From positions 13,734,809 to 13,798,808 of the forward strand of contig CM043959.1 in the NCBI GenBank assembly GCA_014529385.2: 64,000 nt of DNA, written 5' to 3'. The notes under the pieces are model-generated. The model did no database searches, had not been told where the DNA came from, and worked only from the letters and a program-made list of their open reading frames with translations. The number at the start of each line of letters is the position of its first letter. The stretch's first letter is position 1. Source of the DNA: Adiantum capillus-veneris (lineage: Eukaryota; Streptophyta; Polypodiopsida; Polypodiales; Pteridaceae). The translations under genes were made by a program, and so were the position numbers. Shown piece after piece: positions 1 to 8,492 of the stretch.

Positions 1-1330
1 CCCGTACCCTCTGTTTCTCCTTCATCCGTTGTTTTTCTTGATGGATTTATTGAAGCATATCCTCTGTTAGTGGTAAATGATACTTTTTTAACCGACACTC
101 ACTAATCCAATTTGGCATTTCTTCTCCTGCCAATGTAGCAACTTTGACAGCTCCACTTTGTGATAAGTCACTAATCACAAGGGGTCCCATCCCTCACTTT
201 TTAAGTTTTTTGGTATGTTGCTTCAAAGTATAAACAAGTACATAATCACCTGTTTTGAACTCTTTCGTACGCACATGCTTGTCAAAAAACTCTTTTTGTC
301 TTCTCTTTTTAGCATAGATCGAAGCTACAGCTCTCAGTCGAAGTTCATCTAGCTTTTCAAGATCATCTATTCTTGAAGAGAGCTCATGGCATGTCCATTC
401 TAAGCGTTTCGCTACTCATAGAGTTGGAACTAAAAACTCTATGGGTAATATAGTGTTTAGACCAAACACCATGTTGTATGGTGTGGTTCCAATAGATGTT
501 TTATAAGCTACCTAGTATGCCCATAGTGTTGAGTGCAATTGTTGATCCCAGTCGATCCTTGACTCTGATACAATTTTAGTCAAAACGGTGCATAGTGTTT
601 TATTTGTGGCCTTAGCTTGTCCATTTGCATGTGGATGATATGGAGCAGATTTCTTATGTATGACCGTGAATTCCTCTAGCAGATATTCAATGACTTCATT
701 AAGAAAATGTGTTCCTCGATCACTGACAATTTCTATTGGTAATCCGTATCGTACAAAGACATTCTCATACAAAAATTGTGCAGTGGTTCTTGCATCTGCT
801 TTTTGAGTTGCTTTGGCTTCAGCCCATTTTGTGAGATAATCCGTAGCCACAATGATATATTGGGTATGGGTGCGATATGCGGGGGGTGAAATAGGCCCCA
901 CAAAATCAATTCCCCATTTTGCAAATGACCGTGCTCCCATCATTGACCGTCGTGGCATCTCATCTCTCTTTATCGGCACCTTAGTGCGCTCACATGCATC
1001 ACAACGCTTTACAAACTCCTCAGTATCCATGTGCAATGTAGGCCATCATATTCCTGCGGTTAAGACAATTTTTGTCGTCTTATTTCTGAAAAATGGCCTC
1101 CACTTATTCCTCCATGTGCGTGTTCTAGAATCAACATGTATTCACTTTCACTTGCACAGATTCTAAGTTGATTTTCCTTTCCTCTCTTGTAGAGTTGATT
1201 TCCAAATAAATTAAAGTCTCGAACCTCCCATTCTATAGCCCTTTTTCGCGCTTTTGTTATGTTTTCAGGAAATGTCCTTGTTGTTAAGAAATCAATGATA
1301 TATTGACTCCATGCAGGTGCAATGGTCACC
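1..1330 (-). pseudogene. G1 integrase: second H2C2 zinc domain, catalytic core and C-terminal domain, broken
   Basis: Integrase inserts the cDNA into the host chromosome. The zinc-binding part runs from 1329 (His pair in the stretch HAHGGISGGHF) through a frameshift into 1036 downwards, where RCDACERTK supplies the two cysteines. The core (512-1036) shows GIDF with the first catalytic Asp and VSDRGTHF with the second. The catalytic Glu expected 35 residues later is a Lys (NGQAKATNK), so the D,D(35)E triad is destroyed. From 511 to 1 the C-terminal domain and the tail after it can still be followed through stops, with GEEMPNWI and CRLKKYHLPL as landmarks that match the tail of G2 at 13508-13350. 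That match suggests a similar downstream extension beyond the window. Confidence 0.9.
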
Positions 1331-1356
1331 TAAAATAATATTGCGTGATCCACCAG

Positions 1357-2271
1357 TCATTTGGCACTACATATAGTACAATTGTTAACATAAGCATGTG
1401 TGTTAGCATACATAGTTGGCCAATAAACTCCTAAGTGTTTCAATCTTTGGTGTGTTTTCATTGTTGAACAATGAAATGCACAATCTTGGATGTGTGCTTC
1501 TTCAAGATAACACTCGAATTCCTCTGGATTTATACATAATCGTAGAATTTGGTCCGAGCCTAGATGGTACAGTTGTCCTGCAATCAACTGAAATTTGTTT
1601 GTTTGTCGAAATGTTTGTTGTTTGGATCTGTCTTCCTTGTTATCAAATCTACCTCCAAAGGAAAGAATGCTAACAATTTCCTGAGACCATTTGGGTATCA
1701 TTTCAATATTGAAAAGATAAGCATCAGGTATGTCATAATCTACTCCTTCAGGAGCTTCCCCGTTTTGTAGCCTTGAAATATGATCTGCCCGTAAATGAGT
1801 TTTACCCTTTTTTACTACCACTGTGAAGTCAAACTCTAGCAATATAATAAACCACCGTACAATTCTCCCAGTATTGCATAGTTTATTTACTAGATACAAA
1901 AGAGCTTGATGATCTGTGAAGAACACAAATTTGTTTGCAAGCAAGTAATGCCGAAATTTCTTTACAGCTTTAATCATTCCTAATCTCTCTCTTTCAGTGG
2001 TGGTGTAGTTCTTTTCTGCACTATTTAGCTGTCGGCTCGCATAACAAACTGGGAAATCCATTGTTTTGTCTCTAGGTTGAGCCAAAATACTCCCAATTGC
2101 GTATGCTAATGCATCAATGTGAACATGGAATATCTTTTTCCAATCTGTTGCTTTAAGTACAGGTGTTGATACAAGGTTTTCCTTAAGCTTTTGGAATGAA
2201 GTTTCACACTCCTGAGTCCAGTCGAAACTGACTAATAAGCGATATAGTGGTTGTGCAATGACCGCATACAT
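1357..2271 (-). CDS. G1 RNase H followed by first tether and H2C2 zinc domain (open fragment of pol)
   Basis: A 304-residue open stretch of the former polyprotein. Residues 1-170 are a Ty3-type RNase H, which removes the RNA strand of the RNA/DNA hybrid. The acidic residues D53, E95, D120 and D163 are in place (landmarks HIDA, ERERL, FFTDHQ, RADHISR). Residues 190-304 are a tether followed by an integrase-type H2C2 zinc finger with H260, H267, C298 and C301. A normal Gypsy pol would go on to the catalytic core. Here a stop follows, and then a second copy of the same unit begins at 1329. The first methionine is not a real start, because the sequence is entered by frameshift from the RT part upstream. 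Confidence 0.9.
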   Translation of the reverse strand: MYAVIAQPLYRLLVSFDWTQECETSFQKLKENLVSTPVLKATDWKKIFHVHIDALAYAIGSILAQPRDKTMDFPVCYASRQLNSAEKNYTTTERERLGMIKAVKKFRHYLLANKFVFFTDHQALLYLVNKLCNTGRIVRWFIILLEFDFTVVVKKGKTHLRADHISRLQNGEAPEGVDYDIPDAYLFNIEMIPKWSQEIVSILSFGGRFDNKEDRSKQQTFRQTNKFQLIAGQLYHLGSDQILRLCINPEEFECYLEEAHIQDCAFHCSTMKTHQRLKHLGVYWPTMYANTHAYVNNCTICSAK

Positions 2272-3094
2272 ATATATGAATCTTCATAATATCCGCAGTG
2301 TCCCATGAAGGATTGTACTTGGTTGGCATTAGTAGGCATGGGCAAGTCTGCTATGACTCTAATTTTGTCTATGTCAGTGGTTATACCATTTCTTGAGACA
2401 ATATGTCCTAAGATGCGGCCTTGCCTTACCATAAAGATGCACTTTTGCGGGTTGAGACAGATTCGATATGTTCTGCACTTCTCAAATACCTTTTGTAAAT
2501 GGTTAATATGTTCTTCTCGTATAAGAGAGTGGACATAGAGATCATCCATATATATTTCTAAGAATATTCTCAGGTATTCTTTGAACGCATGAGTCATTAA
2601 CCTTTGGAACGTAGCTGGGGCATTGGTTAGGCCAAAAGGCATAACTCTATACGCATATATTCTCCACTCTGTGGCAATTGCTATTTTGTGTTGATCCTCT
2701 ATTGCAATTGCCAATTGGTTATACCCCGAAAACCCATCTAAAAAGGAATAAGTCCGTTTTCCAGCCACTCAAGCACATGTTCTGTGAGGATCGGCAAGGG
2801 ATAATTATCCCTTAATGTGGTTGCGTTCACTTTTTTGAGGTTCACACACACACGCAGCTTTCTTTTCTTTTTGGGGACAACCACAATGGGTGGCACCCAA
2901 TCTGTATGCTCGATTTCATAGATGAATAAAGCATCCATCAGCTTGTCAATATCCTCTTTGATTCGTTTAGCGAATGTGTCATTATATGTGTAAGGACGTT
3001 GTTTGCTAGGTTTGGCATCTGATTTCAAAGGAATTGTATGTTGGCGTATCGATGGATCAACTCCTTTGAGGTCTTTGTAGGACCATGCAAACAC
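2232..3094 (-). pseudogene. G1 reverse transcriptase, one frameshift
   Basis: Reverse transcriptase copies the element RNA into DNA in the virus-like particle. The upstream piece (3094-2738) begins with FAWSYKDLKGVDP and contains the fingers region with PIVVVPKK and RVCVNLKKVNA. The downstream piece (2768-2232) contains FLDGFSGYNQ with a catalytic Asp, RVMPFGLTNAPATFQ and the active-site box YMDD at its residues 73-76. The two pieces overlap in different frames near 2750, so a single indel has broken the gene. All RT catalytic residues that I can see are conserved. It is followed by RNase H in a third frame step near 2270. Confidence 0.93.
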
Positions 3095-3234
3095 ATCTTT
3101 ATACTTCTTGAGAAGTTGTGTTAGCCTTTCTTCTTCTTTAGGCTCTAAATCAGTTGCTATATAGACAGGCTGAGCTTTTTGCTTAGCGCAGCGAGGTCTA
3201 TCCGTTTTGCATTTTCCGGCCCATCGTAAGATTC

Positions 3235-4092
3235 CTAGTTTATTCTTTCCCTTATTGGTGGTGTCATTAGGATTTTTCTATCCTGGATGGTGAATTTTCG
3301 ATAGTGGGATGGTACATTCATGTTTCCTTTTTCTGAATCCTCCTTACCGTCAATTTCTCCATCAGTAGTCCATACCTCTCGTAACGACCGTTTTAGTTCT
3401 TGGTATTTCTTTTTACGCTCCATTTTGGTCCACTCTAGATCTTTTGTCTTTTCATGTTTTGATTGTTGAGATTTTCTTGATTTTGTTTTTGTTTTAGTCT
3501 TCCGTGCTTGTTTTATTTCCTCATGTGTCCTTTCCCTTCGAACTCTTGAGAATCTTCTTGATATTTGGTCTTTTACACAATCCTCTGCCTTGACAAGCAT
3601 TAGATAGTGAGTTTTATCTTTTATCCTGGGCATCAGGTTCTCTCTAAATTTTTTTTCTATTCTTTTTTTTCTATAGCGTTCCTGGCATCTAGGGTGTTGA
3701 TTTGCAAAATCATAAAACTTGATATTCATGGTTGTCTCCCCACGCTCGCTCGAGCTGTCTGAACACTCGTTATCTGCATCGTTACTTAATTCCAGATGCT
3801 CAAAGCAGTCATAAAACTCTTCTTGTTCTGGTGAGTCTACATACTCATCTCCTGCTAGTATAAGCCTTACCATGTAAAAGGTTAGCACATCATAACCATC
3901 CTTATCGTAAAATTTTGTCGTTGGGTTATCTGTAATGGTACAGACATCCAATGTTGCTAGTATGTGTTCCCATTCCAGAGGTTCTAAGGCATCTTCGTAA
4001 AAAGGTTCCGAAATGTAATCCTTGTCCTCAATAGCTCTTTCTAAGATGCATTCCTCTCTTTTTAAGCTCCCACAATTTGAAGCTCCGCACAT
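3235..4092 (-). CDS. G1 protease-RT linker, acidic then strongly basic, function unknown
   Basis: A 285-residue open stretch between protease and RT. The N-terminal half is acidic with a landmark LATLDVC and a serine/acidic run. The C-terminal half is very rich in Lys and Arg (around residues 140-230), then ends in HYRKFTIQDRKI. I recognise no catalytic motif. G2 has a homologous segment at 16570-17559 with the same landmarks (CGSLKKEDC, LATLDVC, HYKKYTTQDRKI), so this is a conserved part of the family and not random read-through. A spacer or nucleic-acid-binding role is possible but is only inferred from charge. Confidence 0.7.
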   Translation of the reverse strand: MCGASNCGSLKREECILERAIEDKDYISEPFYEDALEPLEWEHILATLDVCTITDNPTTKFYDKDGYDVLTFYMVRLILAGDEYVDSPEQEEFYDCFEHLELSNDADNECSDSSSERGETTMNIKFYDFANQHPRCQERYRKKRIEKKFRENLMPRIKDKTHYLMLVKAEDCVKDQISRRFSRVRRERTHEEIKQARKTKTKTKSRKSQQSKHEKTKDLEWTKMERKKKYQELKRSLREVWTTDGEIDGKEDSEKGNMNVPSHYRKFTIQDRKILMTPPIRERIN

Positions 4093-4173
4093 TCATAGCT
4101 CTTTTTTTTGCCCTAACCATGCTGGAAGTTCGGACCCTACTAATGTAGCTGAATCAAACTCTTCCATTGGTGT

Positions 4174-4545
4174 CTAGTTCACATCCTTGTAACTATGGTC
4201 TTTTAGGTATATTTTGGTTGTAGTCTCCCCACGTCTGAGGTATATGGGGTCGTAACCCCAATCCTGGACCATCTTTAATTGTCTCATGAATGGTCTTCCC
4301 AAGATGATCTCGTAATTGTTCTTTTTGTTGAAATCAACTATTACAAATGTATGCTCATACTTGATTCCGCAAGAGGTGACAATTACTTTTTCTAAAAGTC
4401 CTAGAGGCTTTTCCATGAATCGATCTGCCAGTTGCAATTTCATTCTGGTAGCTCTCAAAGCTGGTTTTCCCCATTTTTTCCAGATTTCTTTGGTGGCGAT
4501 AGTGACTCCCTCTCCACTGTCAAGAATAGCTTTGGATACTACTCC
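4174..4545 (-). CDS. G1 canonical retropepsin (protease) domain
   Basis: Aspartic protease that would cut the Gag-Pol polyprotein. Directly after an in-frame TAG at 4546-4548 the sequence reads AILDSGEGVTIATKEIW, giving an active-site DSG. About 75 residues later comes the second retropepsin signature EIILGRPFM. The domain lies in the usual position between the nucleocapsid part and RT. The catalytic Asp is kept. The end at 4174 is a stop in G1. Beyond it the reading continues in G2-like sequence (HSYKDV), which is exactly where the G2 deletion rejoins. Confidence 0.85.
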   Translation of the reverse strand, partial: GVVSKAILDSGEGVTIATKEIWKKWGKPALRATRMKLQLADRFMEKPLGLLEKVIVTSCGIKYEHTFVIVDFNKKNNYEIILGRPFMRQLKMVQDWGYDPIYLRRGETTTKIYLKDHSYKDVN

Positions 4546-5493
4546 CTAGAATTCTACTGGTAGTGTGGTATTTCCATCTTCTCCCTCGCAATATTCTCCA
4601 ACCTTGTTTAAAGGTACTGGCCTAGTGTTTAGTTGAGGCTTGTCCAATTCTCTGATCCCTTCTTGAAGCTTCGAGGTAGGGTCTTTTACTCCAAATTTTT
4701 CTAAGCATTTGCCTACGGTGGTCCACATGTTTGGTCGTAACCTCAGGAGTTCGGCTAACGTGATTGTGCATGCCACAGTGGTGGACAATAACTCAATCAA
4801 CCCTAGTGAATCCATCACTCTGTTGGAAGAAAGTCTTTGAGATGGGATTGCTCTCACCTCAGACTTAGCTTCATACTCCCCTAGGTAAGAGGGTAGAGTC
4901 TTTAGTGAGTCTGGTTGGCTGTGCCCCGAACTAATTGAACTCTGGTCTCCCCCTTGTGAATGCATATCAAAGTTCATTTGTGATCTTGTCTCAAACTCTT
5001 CAATGGGAGGTAAGATCTCATTTTTCTCCTTTCTCGTGCTATTTATTTGGTGGTTCACCCTGTTAGCTTCATTTTCTTCCCGGATTTGCTTCCACAGGTC
5101 ATGTAGACTGTTACAATCCTTACCCATTTCTACCAATGTTTTAGGCTGGAAACCATCAATTGTCTCATCTGTTGTATTTGGCACTATGATAGGTTCTCTC
5201 CTAGACTCAGAGGCAGTCGTGAGTCTCTCCTTCGTGTCTACTTGTTTCTCTAGAGTTGGTTTGATAGGGGTTGGAGCTGGTACCTCGTGCCAACTTGCAG
5301 GTCTACCAAGCGAATTTTCTATCAAGGATTGGGTTGTTTCAATCATCTTTTGACACATTTCCAACCTCTGTTTTTCTATTTTTGCATATGGATAAGTCAT
5401 CCATCTTTGCTCTTGGGTTTGGTTGTTTTTTAGTCTAGCTTTGTATGCTTTTAAAAGTGCGTCCAATTGCTCATTTACTTTTTCTACCAGCAC
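4546..5493 (-). CDS. G1 region between zinc knuckles and protease, function unknown
   Basis: A 315-residue open stretch. The beginning is helical and charged with a landmark QRWMTYP, shared with G2 near 17700 (DRWLTYP). The middle is Pro/Ser/Glu-rich and of low complexity. The end (residues 230-315) has LAELLRLRPNMW, resembling the segment that commonly precedes the protease in plant Gypsy elements. It stops at a single TAG immediately before the protease coding region, in the same frame. Apart from the first 70 residues the matching region is missing from G2. Confidence 0.6.
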   Translation of the reverse strand: MLVEKVNEQLDALLKAYKARLKNNQTQEQRWMTYPYAKIEKQRLEMCQKMIETTQSLIENSLGRPASWHEVPAPTPIKPTLEKQVDTKERLTTASESRREPIIVPNTTDETIDGFQPKTLVEMGKDCNSLHDLWKQIREENEANRVNHQINSTRKEKNEILPPIEEFETRSQMNFDMHSQGGDQSSISSGHSQPDSLKTLPSYLGEYEAKSEVRAIPSQRLSSNRVMDSLGLIELLSTTVACTITLAELLRLRPNMWTTVGKCLEKFGVKDPTSKLQEGIRELDKPQLNTRPVPLNKVGEYCEGEDGNTTLPVEF

Positions 5494-5564
5494 TGATCCT
5501 CCCGATCTTGCACTTTTGGGTTTTACTATTTCCTTGGCTCCTTTGGTTATAGCAGCGTGTGAAC

Positions 5565-6101
5565 TTAACTAGTTAGATCCTCTAACCGCTCCAATCTATC
5601 CTTTGTGTGTTTTAACTCCTCGGGTAGAGCCGTTTGCTCCCGTTCTCTCCTGGCTTTCATACGCGCCTTTCTAGCTTTCCAAGTGCTTCTCTGATTTTTC
5701 ATTTCTGCACTTGGGGCATCGGTCTTTGGCTCTTCAAGTATGGGTTCGTTTGTCATTCGTTGAGCTTGTGCTTGTGTCACTGCCTGAATAGGTATTACTG
5801 TCTCATTTTCTGACCCTCCACTGTAAGGCACTGCTTCCAGCATATTCAAAGTAGTTTTGGCTCCTTTGCTCGGGGTCTTAGGGCAATCAAGAATCAAGCG
5901 AGTGATTCCACACTCGGTGCAATACGTGTTGACTCTAATGATTTCATCGTGAGGACAATCTCTTAGCCAATGATCTCCGCCACACTTGTAGCAAGGTCCC
6001 TTAGGCTGTTGAGGTGCTCCTTGAGCTCCTCTTTGTTGGTATGCATGCCTCTGCCCGCCCATGCCTCCATTGACTATCAACAACAGTGTTCGTTCATCCA
6101 A
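5565..6101 (-). CDS. G1 nucleocapsid region with two zinc-knuckle-like motifs
   Basis: The nucleocapsid part of Gag binds the genomic RNA. CYKCGGDHWLRDC is a knuckle with spacing C-x2-C-x3-H-x4-C, one residue shorter than the retroviral form. About 15 residues later CTECGITRLILDC has the same spacing with the His replaced by Arg. The second knuckle is intact in G2 (CDGCTIDHLIPHC), while the first has lost its last Cys there, so the two copies decayed in complementary ways. Downstream is a basic stretch (KARKARMKARRERE) followed by a charged helix, also conserved in G2. Confidence 0.85.
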   Translation of the reverse strand: MDERTLLLIVNGGMGGQRHAYQQRGAQGAPQQPKGPCYKCGGDHWLRDCPHDEIIRVNTYCTECGITRLILDCPKTPSKGAKTTLNMLEAVPYSGGSENETVIPIQAVTQAQAQRMTNEPILEEPKTDAPSAEMKNQRSTWKARKARMKARREREQTALPEELKHTKDRLERLEDLTS

Positions 6102-6143
6102 GTTGTATCTTCCTTCTCCTGCAGCCTGTGCAGCTGTTGGTGG

Positions 6144-6712
6144 TCATGTACTTCCAATCATGCTCCAAGGTTCTGGCATTGGGGGTTCTTCCGATGAATA
6201 ATAGACAGGATTTGCTGCATATCCATTGGAATCTTTGTAATATGCATGCATAGGTACCAAAGCCTTCTCTTCTGGTTCGTTTACCATTGGTGTGTATCTT
6301 ATGCCGACCGATCGTAATCCTGGTAGGGGTGGTTGTTGCCCCAATACTGGTTGTGGTCTTTCAACACCTACAGGTCCTGGTAGGTTGCCTGCTTGATACC
6401 TAGGCATCGGTGGAAGTTGAGGAGATGCTACCTGAGCTTGGGGAGCATATGGTCGCTCTCTCACATATCCCTTGTTATAATAACATTCCTCCGTCACATG
6501 GTTTGTCCATTTTGTTCAATAGCACACCACTTCGGCTGCTTAGCCCGAGGCTTGGCATACATATTAATTTTTTTTAGCACTTCCTCTACAAGCTGCTCCT
6601 GGCTTACAGCTACTTCTCCTTTCGGTGATGTCTTAACGGACTTGCTCCACTTTGTTGTGAGGATGAATCGTCTCATCAAGATCCTTGAATTCACCCTCCT
6701 TGTAGACAACAC
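6144..6712 (-). pseudogene. G1 Gag proline-rich segment with a Cys-His motif
   Basis: Two overlapping open pieces (6712-6494 and 6497-6144) joined by a frameshift near 6500. They carry WCAIEQNGQT and then TEECYYNKGYVRERPY, the counterpart of an unbroken G2 stretch WCAIEQ...NHETHECFYN at 18781. The Cys/His/Cys pattern resembles the extra CxxH-type motif often found between capsid and zinc knuckles in plant Gag proteins. The rest is Pro/Gln-rich, probably a flexible spacer. Confidence 0.7.
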
Positions 6713-7238
6713 AATTGTCTACAAGGGAAAGATCCTCCTTAGTTAATTCATTTAACATCGTGCTCCTCTTCATATGTAAGTCCTTCTGGAGATCTGTGTT
6801 CCTTAGTCCTTGAATAAATATAAGCATAAGTCTGGACCGGGTTGGCAGTTCTTCCACAGGGCAGAACTTCACATATCTTTTTAGTCGTAGGGCTACTTTT
6901 CACACAGATTCCCCTTCTTGCTGTTTGAATTTATGGATTTGTGAGACTGTATTATGAGCTATCCCCCTTTGTGAGAATTCCTCAAACTCGTCAAAAACCT
7001 CCTCCATAGACTTGAAATCTCTACGCTCCACAGAGTCAAACCAAGTAGCAGCATCATCTCCTAGGGTAAGCCCAAACCCTGCAAATTGAGTAGGGAAGTC
7101 CAACACTTCTTCAACTCTAATTACACGCACAAAGGCTGCTACATGATCCCTAGGATCTCTTTTTCCCGTGTATTTCTTGGGTACCCATTTTTGCACCTGG
7201 GAAGGTCTAATTCTACGATGGTCTACAAATCTCATCAT
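6633..7238 (-). pseudogene. G1 Gag capsid domain (Retrotrans_gag type), one in-frame TGA
   Basis: The capsid domain builds the virus-like particle. From 7238 the sequence has KKYTGKRDPRDHVAAF, then LGDDAATWFDS, a second half with FEEFSQRG and KQQEGESV, and, after a TGA at 6900-6902, ALRLKRYVKFC and FIQGLRN in the same frame. This is the usual order of the plant Retrotrans_gag domain. G2 has the same succession at 19470-18790. The piece from 6872 downwards is a continuation and not a separate gene. Confidence 0.85.
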
Positions 7239-7413
7239 TGGTTCTCCTCGTCCTACTTGATATATCTCCTCTGGCCTTCGGTAGTGGGAGGGTTCCTCTC
7301 CCAGAGGTGCCCCTAAGCCATAATTTTTTATGGTTCTTGCAAGAGGTGGTTCATCTCTTCAAACTCGTTCTATGGGTTGTCTTCCAGGCTCTGTCGACTC
7401 TTGAGTTTTTGGC

Positions 7414-8492
7414 TTACTCTCGCCTTGATACTGTGAATAGAGTGGTGGTTCTTGTAAATCTCTTAGCCCTCTTGCGGCTGGATAACCATCTCTGCTTCGG
7501 TCTTGTTCTAATGTCGCACTTTGTTGAATGCCTGCGATGATGGTTGGGTTGCTTGTTGGTTCTAGTAGTTGAGCGTCTTTTGTCGGTTAGAATGTGATGT
7601 TGCATTGTACTCTTCTGAAAATGGATTTGTTGACTTGCTAGGGGTATAGGTGGACCTTGGTACTTCTTCGAGGGCATATGTTGATGTTTCTAGAACTGTT
7701 ACCTTTTTTACCTCCTCTGGGAGAATTCGTTTGTATTCTCACCCGTACCTGTCAACAAAAATGATATCCTTTCCCATAGCAATTTCATAAGAGAATAAGT
7801 AAAGAACCTTGTCTTTGCTTAATTCATTTGGGTAGGGTTCTTTGCATAAAAAATAAGAGACTACTCCCTCGCTCTCATGCTTGTAAATTCCCACATTCTC
7901 ATTAGGTAGAGATCCTAGTTGTTTTTTTATCATACATAAAAAGAGCTCCAGGTCGATCAATTTTTGGAGGCGGCTCTTGAGCATCTGAGACCATTTTTCC
8001 TTTTGCCACATTATCTCCATATCTATTGTAATCCTCAGGGTTACTAACTATTAGATGGTGGTTCCCCTTTTCATCTCGGAATCTATCTCCATCATCATAG
8101 AATCAAATTATTTCCAATCTCTGAGAAGGTCTTTCTTCTATACAAATACACTTGTGTCCCCGATAGTCAGAATAAACTAGGGCTCCCCTAGAGTTTGTTC
8201 CTTCTAAGAAGATTATAGTGAGCTTGGCATCGTTCAAAGGGTTTTGGGAGGTGCTTTCTCCTAGCATTGGTCCTTCACCGGAGAAACCTCCTGGCTGTTG
8301 ACTACCCATCATGAAGAAGGACTTATCTGATGAAGTGTCAGTATCACTACCCTCCTCAATGATTGGTGCTAATGGATCTAGCCTTGCCTGAGTTACACTC
8401 TCCTCAGTGGACACTAAGCTACCCTGATCACCTGCCACTTTTTGGTCTCTAGGAATGTATCTTCCTGATCTTAAATTCATCAAACTTAGCAA
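7414..8492 (-). pseudogene. G1 pre-gag N-terminal region, function unknown
   Basis: Upstream of Gag both elements carry some 300-400 codons that I cannot assign to a known domain. In G1 it begins at 8492 with MNLRSGRYIPRD, goes through an acidic Ser/Thr-rich part and breaks at 8103. It continues in other frames to 7739 and 7414. G2 has a parallel sequence at 20664-19732 with the same landmarks (LQSRRLYRNRN, an acidic stretch with EES.SDTSS, a YDDGDR/YDGDRY motif and a following SNP/HNP). Conservation of the same blocks in two diverged copies indicates a real protein segment. Some plant Tat elements (Ogre) are known to have an extra ORF before gag. Whether this is related cannot be told by eye. 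Confidence 0.65.
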
